DNA of 64,000 nucleotides, from the NCBI RefSeq assembly GCF_026210795.1, contig NC_089455.1, positions 1,116,001 through 1,180,000 of the forward strand, read 5' to 3'. Origin of the DNA: Rhizophagus irregularis. Its lineage: Eukaryota > Glomeromycota > Glomeromycetes > Glomerales > Glomeraceae. Position 1 is the stretch's first letter, and every line of letters begins with the position of its first letter. Shown piece by piece: positions 1 to 10,292 of the stretch. Below the pieces are notes generated by a model. It searched no databases, was not told the DNA's origin, and worked only from the letters and a program-made list of their open reading frames with translations. Made by a program: the position numbers and the translations under genes.

Positions 1-509
1 TTTTACTTTTATTTTTATTTTTATTTTAAATTGCATGTTTATTTTTATTTTCTTTCTCTTTTTCTATTTATTATTATTTTTATTTATATTTATTTGTATT
101 TTATTATTATTGTTATTTTCTTTAGTTGGTTTGTTATCATTTATATTTTGATGATCGCATCCTATTGGGTGGATATAGCTCATAATAATTTGTTTATATG
201 AGCATAGGTAAAAATCCATCTATTGGTTAATTTTCACGTGATGATCAACACCCTGTTAGCCAATAATTTTGCTTTCACATTACCACAAAATTTAATAACC
301 TTTATTTCTGAAATTACGCATAATTGATAAAGCAAACTTTTATTTTCGTGTTCAACCTGTGAAAATACTTTTTAAGAATCTTTAATTATGTAATAACCTA
401 TATAATAATCCATATAATACAGGAATAACTATACAATAACCTATATAATAACCTATACAATAACTACAAAATGTCAAAAAAATACTTGCAATTTTTACCA
501 TTACGCCTA
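1..509. other. AT-rich stretch without a gene
   Basis: Positions 1-130 are T-rich low complexity built from TTTTA and TTATT words. Around 395-470 short imperfect repeats of ATAACCTATA occur side by side. No open frame with coding character is seen on either strand. Confidence 0.6.
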
Positions 510-3480
510 TTAAAAGAAAAATTCTAATGTACTTTGAGTATTATCAATTTCAGTTGATACAAATCGTGCTAGTAAATTTTCCTCTACATTATGAAGTGAT
601 CCAGATTGTTGATAACAATTTGAAATATCATATAATGGCTGTTGCATAGGAGGTATTTGAATCCTATTTTCTGCAAAGACTATTTTATTATTAGTGTAAA
701 TTTTAATAAAATTTCAAATTTTAAAACTTTACAGAAGATACCTAATATTTTTTCACTCAATTCAATATCAATTGTTTTATGAATATTTATTGTTTCTGCA
801 TTATCAAATTCACAGTCTTCAGACTGTTTCTCGTTCTTTATATCAAATTCATTATTTATATCTTCATCCATATGCAACCGATTGTTATATAACTGTGTTA
901 ATTCATCAATAGAAGTAGCTAGATAAGAATAACAATAGTGACATCGAAGACCTAGTTTTTGAAAGCATTCTTCATGATATGCATGGCCGCATATTAATAC
1001 TTCTCCATTTTCATCTGTAAAATTGGCACAGTTAACATGATCACAAAACTTATTGATACTTGGTGGTACTGTTGAATGATATCCAATAGGTAATACACCA
1101 GCAGAAAATCGAGATTCTATTATGTACGAAAAATAATAATAAGTTTTTTTATTAACTTTACCCTCCATTTTTTTTTCTATTTGACCATTATTCCGCCATA
1201 TTCCATCAAAAAAATCTAAAAGAAAAAGGGCAGTTTTTTTTACTAAATTGTCCAGATCTTTTTTTTTATATGGATAGTCACGCTTTGGTGCAAAAGAAGT
1301 GTTAAATAGATTATCATGCCGAAAATGATCCAAAAATAAAGCATCACGCCTCAGTGAATCGGCTGTTGATACTTTTGCATTTGTATGTCGTCGTAGTAAG
1401 CTATGGAAATTTTCTACAGCATATTCATCAAATTTATTCAAACTATTTTTCAACGTATCAATAATAGGATGCTGTGTTTGTTTCCAATAATGAATGTCTG
1501 ATAGAAATGCCAGTAAGATTTTATCATAATTATGCCGATTAAATCTTCTCATTACAGTCCACAAACGAAATGCTGTAGAAATGTACTCTTCAAAATGGTT
1601 TCCTCGAAACAAAGTGGCGTAAATATCTAAAGAAGAAGGTATTAAATTATCGAAGATCGAAGGAATGTTAGATATCCTACGGCCTTTGATAATTTAAAAC
1701 GTTCTTTTACATATTTTCTAATTAGTTGCCAGCCTGCATGCGCCAAATATAATAGTAAATTTATTCTCCATGGCTTGAGTTTCGCAGCCAACTTTTTTTT
1801 CATTCCAAACACCCTTCTATATATTAAATCAAAGAACCCCCAAAACACTAAGAAAACAGATTCTCTAGTGTTAAGTGATAGATGCAAAGGTCCCAAAAAT
1901 GGGAGCAGATGAGTAATCTCTCTTGGGATGCTGGAGTTATCCGATTCTAATTTTTTTACAATGGCTTTTCTAATATAGAGCTGACCGGGAAAATCCGCAG
2001 AAATAGGAATAACATAATTATTCAAATACGTTTGTATTTCAGGTAATCTATTATGCATTTTAAATACATTAATGTTAGTTAAATTTTATTTTTAATTTAA
2101 CCAAATGCATTTAGACTAACTCAATAAAGCTCTTTATAGCTTGAAGGTAGTCTTTTGTGTTTTTAAGATTTAATTCGATAAGATCAACAAGTTTTATTTC
2201 AGTAAACTTGCGTCCATATCTTTCGAAGAGATCAGCATCATATGAATGTACTATTAATGATTCCAAAAGACTTGACTCATTCGCAGTAGTAATGTCTTGA
2301 AATTGGTTCCCCAATGGGTTTTCAATGAATTGTAGCTCATGGCAAATGAAATCATATAATTTTCCCAAAGTGTTATCTTCAAAATAGAAGCATCAACCCC
2401 ATTAGGATTATGTATAGAAGTATTACTTGAAGAAATATAGGGAATAGGAGTTATTTTAACATTATTGAATAATATGGTCGCCATATGTGAAATTTGGGAA
2501 ATTGACGTTACAGATGGGATTCGTGTACCATGAAGGTTATGGTAATCATCAATGCAACCGATAAGAAGACTGTTAGACTATATATATAATAAAATTATGT
2601 TAAAATCGCAATTTTTTTTAAAAAAAATAATTTTAATTCGAGAATAAACTTACATGACTGTTAATATATGTGCGAACACTAGATTTATGATCATCTGCAT
2701 TTTTTTTTAACATATTATAAACAGTTTCATACGTCGAACTCATTCCCATATTGGCTAAAGTGTTGATGCCATTTTTTGAAGTTCCAGATCCTACCATAAG
2801 AAGTCCTATCGCCATTTTCGTCCCACTAACTTGCTTATTACGTAACGCTGCCATTTGATAGCATAACATCATCACTTTTTGTTTAAGCATTTGTTTTGTT
2901 GCATGGTTTTTTTGTGTTGGATTCATAGATTGAAACAAAATATCAAAAATCCACGCAAATTGATATCCCGACTTTCAATTAACGCCACAAACTTTATTGG
3001 ATCAAAAATAGGTAAATTGCCTCCCTTTTGGTGTTGATAAAGTATATTGGTCATACGAGCTAACTTGATCGACCAAAGAACTGTGAAAATCTTACGGGCT
3101 CTATTTATATTTAATGTTATTAATAATAATGTTATATACCAATTCTCGTATTTAACATTACCATTAGTTGAAGACTCCTTTAATTTAGTTATATATTCTC
3201 CCAATTCTAATTCTAAGTCTTTAACACGTTGCTCTAAAACTTCTAGATTGTGTGTATTATCAGCAAATCGCCAGTACAACTAACCTGCTTAAACAAATTC
3301 TTTTTGCTTTCCTTTGTATGATAAATCTTTATCAGCACTTTTTTTACTGTATTTTGATATGTTTCGTTTATAGGAAATAAGTTCATTGTAGTGTTTTATA
3401 CAAAGTTGATCATCCACTTGCAATTGAACTGTCAATAAAGACACTGTGAGGACTGTTTTGCACCGCTGTAAGTGTTCTTA
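510..3480 (-). pseudogene. Decayed transposase-like gene with C-terminal zinc-binding motif
   Basis: Fragments in order on the minus strand make one protein of a multi-copy family that I associate with Rhizophagus-type genomes (resembles DUF6589-type transposase-like proteins; from memory). The N-terminal part lies at 3,480-3,284, a coiled-coil segment at 3,279-2,930, a conserved helical region at 2,938-2,654, then an intron (2,653-2,578). Next come segments at 2,577-2,370 and 2,368-2,111, the middle at 2,058-1,665, and the C-terminal part at 1,656-733, an intron (732-680) and a last exon 679-510. The last part has an RNase-H-like motif (ENFHSLLRR) and a zinc-binding module with CDHVNC, CGHAYHEEC and CHYC near 1,050-930. 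Both introns restore the frame exactly. The frame breaks near 2,930, 2,370 and 1,655, and a stop sits near 3,288, so the copy is not intact. The zinc module could also be read as RING-like. Family name is less certain than the decay. Confidence 0.7.
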
Positions 3481-5266
3481 AAGTTAATTTTCGAAACTTT
3501 TCATTGGAATTTTGCAGTCATGGCAGCACAGGGGTATCCGTTATTTCGCTTGCAAAAACCTCTTGTCATTTGCTATTAAGAGAAGTCTAACCTAAAGTCG
3601 GATCTGTTTAAGCTAAAACCGGATCTTGGTTGAGAAAGAGCTGTTAAACTCTCATGTAAATTTTGGATGTATATTGTTATGTAGTGTATCACCACTTTTA
3701 TATGAGTCTTTTACTCCTTTTTTTAAAGTAACGCATTACATATATTTGTCAATCACATAAATTAAATCACATGACTGATAAATCAGCCAATAACACGGAT
3801 CTTTACCTATGCTGTTTATATGGTATATGAACTTAATATCAATAAAGTATATATAGATCATTAAAAAAAAAAAGTAATTTCTAATGATCTATTATATCAA
3901 TCACAAATAGCACAAAGGAATTATTCATATTACCTAATATTCCTTTAAGGCAAAAGTATAAAAAAGAAAAAAAAACTTAAAGAAAATAAAAACTGCTAAT
4001 TATTTTATTAATAAAATTATATTAAAATAAAAGGAACTTTTCTTGCAAACCCATTTTGATGATTTAAAAGATAGTAGATCAGTATTAAACCCAAAATTAG
4101 CTCCTATTATAAAGATTAAAAATATTAAAGTATTTAAATATAAAATTAATTAAGGTATTGCTAAATATCACCAGTGGTGATCATCACCATATGTAAAATA
4201 TTTTTTGAATTTTCAAAAATTTTTGACTGAAATATTATTCTAATTATAATATAAATATTATTACTATATGTAAATTTATGGGTAGAACAAGTTTGCCTTA
4301 GATTATAAAGGCTGTTGTTTAGATAGTTTTTGAGAAAAATAGGAATGTTTGATTTTATAAGCAAAATACAATTTTTTGTTTTGAAAAAGATTTTTTTTAG
4401 TCAAATTTTCAAAATTTTAGTGTAATTAGTATCTACTCAGGTTTGTTTTACACATTTATTATTTAAATTAAAATTTTTGAAAAAAAATTTATGATGTGTT
4501 TTTTAACTCTGGCTAAAATTATAATTTTTGGCCAGAATTAAGTAGTATGGTGATGATTATCACTATATCCAATTAATTATATATTTACTGGATATTAATT
4601 AATAGGATCTATATTTGCAGATACCAATAATATCATATTTATGATATTTCTTTAACTTAAAAAAATCTTAATTTATTTACTATCTAAAAGTGAAACAAGA
4701 TTATTTCCATTAAAATTATATGATAGAAGAAATATATGATAATAAGGATCAAGTTGAAAAAGAATATACTATACAAATAAATTTGAAATAATAGTAATTA
4801 GATAATACTATTAGGAAATATCTTAGCAAGGTAATATCTAGTCTGATTTCTTTACAAATAAAAGAAAAAGAGAGATTTTAAACTGCTCTCGATCTTTACC
4901 AGATTTAATAATAACAGCTTCATTATTTTTTAATAACCAATTACATCTGACTTTAATGATTATAAATGGTTATAAAGTCTTTAAAATTATTGTCTGAAGT
5001 GTAGTAAAGGACATTAATGGTTAGATACATTGTAATGCTAATGCAAGATATATCTGTCCATACGTGTGATTAACCAATAAGATGTATTATTGATTATTAT
5101 CATGTGATCAGATTTTTAGTGACGTGTCTAACATGTGATTTTAAATGAGTGCTTTAGATATTACAATGAATCCCGTTACCTAGTTATAATTAAGTATTAT
5201 ATTAGGAAGTTTACAGATATTATATAATTATTAAAAAAAAGAATGAGGTAACTAAAATCTTATGTT
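3481..5266. other. AT-rich intergenic region, nothing recognised
   Basis: No coding signal, RNA gene or clear inverted repeat was seen. It separates the transposase-like pseudogene from the foldback element. CCAAT-type words occur at 3,770-3,800 and 5,060-5,080 without an adjacent gene. Confidence 0.5.
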
Positions 5267-5628
5267 ATCTTCTATATATTAAAAAACACTGCAATCACGT
5301 GGGCGTTATGTTTAAATTAACCATATAAATAAGTCATTTGAATTGTGTAACCCTACTCCTATTCGTCGCAAATATTACACAATACCAAAAAAGGAAATTT
5401 TATTTCTGGCGAAAAACTGAAATTTTGAGTTACGCAGGATTCCATAAAAGGAAATTTTCAGTTACACGAATTTCCAAAAAAAGTAAATTTTGTCTTCTGT
5501 TACTTTTCAGAGAAATTAAAAAAATTGTGTTGCTCAAATTTCCAAAAAAGGAAATTCTTTGCAGATCTTTTAATTCTGGCCGGAATTACATATTAACTGT
5601 TGTCGTAGACAACAGGTGAACACTAGTA
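5267..5628 (+). repeat. Left arm of foldback element
   Basis: Contains a CACGTG box near 5,297, three CC(A/T)6GG motifs (5,385, 5,442, 5,542) and, at the inner end, the small palindrome GTTGTCGTAGACAAC. It matches 6,523-6,884 in reverse with scattered substitutions and indels. Confidence 0.85.
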
Positions 5629-6522
5629 CTTAATAAAATTATATAATTTAACAAGAGGAAGGAGAAAATAAGTTTATATTAAACTAATGATATTTAGTTG
5701 ACCATTCATTATTTTTAATGTTTACTTCAATTTATCATAATATGCTTTTAATTAAATTAATGTAAGTTTCAGATGGAATTCTTTTTTACTTTTCTTGTAA
5801 TGCTTCTTCAAATTTATAAGAATTTTATAGATATATAGATTATTTTTGAAGTCTTTATTTAAATTTATATTACAAATATTCAATAGGATTAAGATCTGGA
5901 AATTAGAAAGATCAATCTGAAAAAACTTTAATTTTTTCTATGCAATCCAATTTTTAATATCCCTTAAAGTATGAACTGGAATATTGTCATCCTAAAATGT
6001 ATAGCATTGTTTGTAAAGTTTTAATTGAATGATTAAATAATTTTAATTGCAAAATCCTAGTATATACATTATATAAATACAATAAAAATACATTTATTTT
6101 AATTATCAAAATCAGAGAAATTGTTTTTTTTAAAAAAAAATGATAACTTATAATATTCAACTTTAAGAAAATCAAATAAAACTTAACCAGATACTTTTGG
6201 AAGGGTAGTGTATATCTGATATATATTTATTTAAAAAATAAAATAATATTATTAAAACAATTGATTTTTATTAAGAATTGAAATTATTATTTTAGTAATA
6301 GTAAAAATAATTTTACAGTTAACTTTCTCTAAATATATTCTCTTTAAATATATACATTATATATTTTCTTTAAATGCATCCTTCTATTTAGTTTTAAAGA
6401 TTTCTCTTTTTAAATGTATATAGAATTCTGCTTGTTTATAAAATAGATCAATTTTAAGTTTAAAGTAAAAATTGTATATAAAATTCTTTGCAGATTCTAC
6501 TATAAAAGAAAATTTTATGTTA

Positions 6523-6884
6523 TACTAGTGTTCACCTGTTGTCTACGACAACAGTTAATATGTAATTCCGGCCAGAATTAAAAGATCTGCAAAGAATTTC
6601 CTTTTTTGGAAATTTGAGCAACACAATTTTTTTAATTTCTCTGAAAAGTAACAGAAGACAAAATTTCCTTTTTTGGAAATTTGCGTAACCGACAATTTCC
6701 TTTTATGGAATCCTATGTAACCCAAAATTTCAGTTTTTCGCCAGAAATAAAATTCCCTTTTTTTGGTCTTGTGTAACATTTGCGACGAATAGGAGTAGGG
6801 TTACACAATTCAAATGACTTATTTATATGGTTAATCTAAACATAACGCCCACGTGATTGCAGTGTTTTTTAATATATAGAAGAT
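6523..6884 (-). repeat. Right arm of foldback element
   Basis: Reverse complement of 5,267-5,628. CC(A/T)6GG motifs are at 6,600, 6,667 and 6,699. One of them (6,667) is intact here where the left arm is mutated, and the site matching 5,385 is lost to a longer T run. Confidence 0.85.
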
Positions 6885-7356
6885 TATTATGACTTTTTTT
6901 TCTTTTTAGCTAATTAACCAATAGAATTTAACCAATAGAATTTAAGAAAGAAGTAAGGTAAAAATCATTAACAAAGAGCTAATTTTCTATGGTAACCTTT
7001 ATTATAAGTAATTGGATCCACCTTTTTTAAATGCATATTTTTTAAAAATTTTCATTATAATTCCAAGGAGGATGTATTAAAAAGAGTTGACTGTATTTGA
7101 AATTTAAAATTAATTTTTCTAATATATTTGTAATATATAATATATGTTGTATTTATTATTAAATCCAGAATTTTTATAAATGATTTTTACATTTTATTTG
7201 ATTTTTAAAAGAAGTTTTTAATGCTAAAAAAAACCAAATTTATGCTTTAGTAATTAAAATAATTTACAAGCATAACCAACCCTAATTTTTTTTTGTAATT
7301 TTAATATTCATTTGTCTGGTTATGTTGCAGCAAATTTCCTTTCAGCTTTTTATTTA
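6885..7356. other. Intergenic, downstream of ERH
   Basis: AT-rich, with a short direct repeat CCAATAGAATTTAA near 6,920-6,945. No gene seen. Confidence 0.5.
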
Positions 7357-7944
7357 CTAGAATCCTCTATTATTTCTTTTTCCACTTTGATGACCATTTA
7401 CAGTTCCACCATTAATGTGATTTTGATTTTCGAGCTTCTTTCTCAAGTGAGTAACGATTTTTTCTTGTAACCAAGCTTTGTCTTTTGGTACATAAGCATT
7501 TATCATCTGATCATACACAAGTGCTGCGAATTCTCTACATTGACCAATAAATCCTATTAGATCACCAACTTGATAATGAATATGACCACGAGTTGGATGT
7601 GACTCTGCGAGCCGCGTTTCATACATTGCAATTATAGCTGTAATTTTAAGTTTAAATTTTACAATAAAAAATAAGCCATAAATTAATTTGACAAATAAAA
7701 TTTTTTATTTATACAATATTGTTCTTCTCTGCACCAACATATGTATTTATTTAAACTAGTTTACCAACCTTCAACCGCCAAAGTTATATTCTCGTGTTCA
7801 GTCCAAGTACGCGAATCGGGATTATTATCCTTTTGGAATAAGAGAAGAGTGTGCCCGTTCTATGAAATATTAAAAATCAAACGTTAAAGAGGCTGCAAAT
7901 AATTTAAACTATAAGTTCAACATTTGATATTATAAACATACCAT
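7357..7944 (-). CDS. ERH: Enhancer of rudimentary homolog (ERH)
   Basis: Small conserved nuclear protein that, in the known family, forms a homodimer and links RNA-processing factors (for example the fission yeast Erh1-Mmi1 complex). Three exons: the first is only the ATG codon (7944-7942), followed by GTATGT; then 7859-7769 and 7637-7357. Phases join to 124 residues without a stop. Recognisable family signatures are HTLLLFQ at the start (the family's HTILL strand), the conserved MYE segment, the DLIGFI and CREFAALVYD segments and the WLQEKI helix near residue 95. Human ERH has 104 residues, so this copy carries a basic tail of about 20 extra residues rich in Asn, Gly and Lys. It lies 316 bp downstream of the 504-residue gene on the same strand. 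Family assignment is confident; the role in this organism is inferred. Confidence 0.9.
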
Positions 7945-8260
7945 TATAAAAAAAACAATTTTATGATGTTAAAAAAAACTGATTCGCTAACAGTATTACG
8001 TATATCGAAGCCTAGAACATAAGTCACATACTTTGCATATTCTCGTTATAATTTTATATTAACTGATTTAATATTAAAATCAATGACTAACTAATCATAT
8101 GATAAATAATGTTACAACGCAAAAAATTATTATTGCTCTTGGTGGATATTATTAATATAAATAAAATAACAATCAAGATTTGTATTAATTTTTATTATAA
8201 TTATTTAACCAATATTTATTTATAGTCATCTCTTACGAGATATTATAAAATTTAATTTAA

Positions 8261-9927
8261 TCAAATTGCCTTTACAGTCTCTAAACATTCCTTTGCTTTT
8301 ATTTTAACTTCAGGATCTTTATGAATAAAAAACTTTTTTTTTTTAGTTAAATAAATTCAAATAAAAAGTAAAATAATAATATTACTAACCCATTTTTTCA
8401 TCACGAAATTTTCGTTTGAGCAATTCGAATAAATCCAACAGAGTTTGCTATTATACAAAATATAAAATGTTAATTTTTGGTAATGGTTTGTTAAATTAAT
8501 ATAACGAAAATAAATTATTTGTTTACTTTTGAACTAGTTCCATAACTCGTTAACATCTTTAATGTTTGATTTAATAACATCAAAGATTTTATTATCCATT
8601 CTTGATTTCTTTTCGAAATATAAGCGAACCTGTTAAAAATATACTCGCTCATTGGCTTCTTGTTGACTAAAGCGATTACTGAACAAATTGCCACCGTTAT
8701 ATTCTCATTGGCTTTATCTTGAACTCCTTTACAACGCAAATTATTTATTAAAACTCTAGTATGCTTATTGAACTTTGAAATAAATTCCTTTATATGTTCT
8801 ATCGGTGTATCGTCTATTATACGTCCAAGTAGTTGTAATGTCAAATCTAGATATCTTTGAGTCAGCGTGGTGATATCAGGAACATCGTGCGCATTAACGG
8901 GTACAACTTCAATTAATTTCACTAAAATTTTGTAACAATTATTTATTCCATTATTATTAGGTCGCCAACCCGCCCAATACATCATCAAATCTCTTATTAA
9001 AGATCTTGCTTGTTCTGGCCAAGGATTTCCTACGTAAATATTTTTATGTAATTCTTCAAAAAGTTCTAAATATTTTTCAATTGGGAAGTTTTTATCATTC
9101 GGAGAAATCACCGGGGTAGTATCTGCCCATTGTAACAAACTTTTTAGTTTTTTTGATATTAAATTTTGTCTGGGCGGTCTCAATTGTGATGATTGTAATG
9201 ACCTCGATGATATCGATGCACGCTGAGAAATAACATTGCTTGATATGTTGTTTACAGTTGTTTCACAATCGCTACTAATTAGATCGTATTCATCCCGACT
9301 ATTACTTTCAATACTTTCATCGCTTAAAATGGAAAAAGTATCACCATATACTTCGCATTCATCGCTTGTAATACTTTCTTCGCTTGAATCAGAAACATGA
9401 TGATTACTACTAAATTCTGTCTCGTTGCTTAAGTCACCTTCAATGCTTATTACTGTTATATTATCATCGTTGTCACTTTCACTCCCTTCTTGATAAACAT
9501 CATCAGAATAAGGAACATACTGATGTTGCGGAGCGTTTTGTTTCCTCAATGTTGTTATGAATGGATCGATATTTTGATAAATAACATTTCTTAATAAATT
9601 TGGTTTATTTGGTAATGCTGGAGTAATTTCGACATTTCGATATGATTCTTGTTCAGAACGCCGTCGCCGAAATTCCTGTGGCTCCTCTACGTCATTCCGT
9701 CGCCGAAATTCCTGTGGCTCCTCTATGTCATCCTCGACAAATAACAAATCTGTTTCGTCTTCGACGTAGCCACCGTAAGTTTCTAATGTATTGTTCTCTT
9801 TACGAAGGACTTCTTTATCTACTTCAACTGGTATACCTTGACTTTTAGCATGTATCCTCTCGGCAGTATATGGACGAAGTTGTTCAAATTTTCTTTTTCT
9901 CAAATTTCTTGGAGTGATTATTGGCAT
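8261..9927 (-). CDS. Unrecognised 504-residue protein, acidic N-half, helical C-half
   Basis: Three exons: 9927-8527, 8447-8390 and 8316-8261. The splices restore one frame of 504 residues where the unspliced frame ends at 470. I do not recognise the family. Residues 1-45 are basic. A duplicated EEPQEFRRR unit sits at residues 69-91, from a roughly 33-bp tandem repeat in the DNA (9,660-9,730). Residues 145-240 are rich in Ser, Asp and Glu. Residues 255-504 look helical, with a conserved-looking WPEQARSLIRDLMMYWAGW segment near residue 305. It shares a divergent 365-bp promoter with PRI1, so co-expression with DNA replication is possible but unproven. A nuclear, largely disordered adaptor is one reading; no function is claimed. 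Confidence 0.75.
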
Positions 9928-10292
9928 TATTCAAGTCGACTGATGGTTATACAGCGATTCTATTTATATATATATTTATTTTGCTTACCTTTTGTGGTAT
10001 ATGTATGTTATATTTAAAATGGAAAACGTGTCTGAATTAAAACGCGACTTGAGTTGTGATGATCTGGTATTACATTCGAAACTTACTCCACTACTTACTC
10101 CGAAGCCTTATTATATATAGCTGGTATAAAACGTGACGCGCGTTAGTAATAGTCACGTGAACATACCATAACCAAATAAAGAAACATAGCACGTTTCATT
10201 AATCCTAATTAAAACTGCTAGTAAAAAATTAAAAGTATGGTAGTCTTTTTTACTTAAAAATTTTGCTTATTTGTGCAAAATTTCACAATATT
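9928..10292. promoter_or_regulatory. Divergent promoter of the 504-residue gene and PRI1
   Basis: Between two start codons facing away from each other. It holds ACGCGCGT at 10,136-10,143 and AACGCGACTT at 10,041, both with the ACGCG core of the MluI cell-cycle box bound by MBF in fungi, plus TATATATA runs near 9,965 and 10,111. Regulation at G1/S is inferred from the motif and from the nature of PRI1. Confidence 0.5.

Larger units (their letters stand above)
5267..6884. mobile_element. Foldback element with 362-bp inverted arms
   Basis: The first and last 362 bp are near-perfect reverse complements. They start at ATCTTCTATATATT on the left and end at AATATATAGAAGAT on the right. The 894-bp centre is AT-rich and has no coding frame. 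No transposase is present, so this would be a non-autonomous foldback or long-TIR element. A target-site duplication could not be fixed because both flanks are AT-rich. Short frames inside the arms are by-products of the repeat and occur in both arms in opposite directions. Confidence 0.8.

Noticed and set aside
5338-6779. Two similar short proteins in the foldback arms (KRKFYFWRKTEIL type)
   Set aside because: They are the same inverted repeat read in opposite directions, lack conserved codon pattern and have no introns or promoters. By-products of the repeat.
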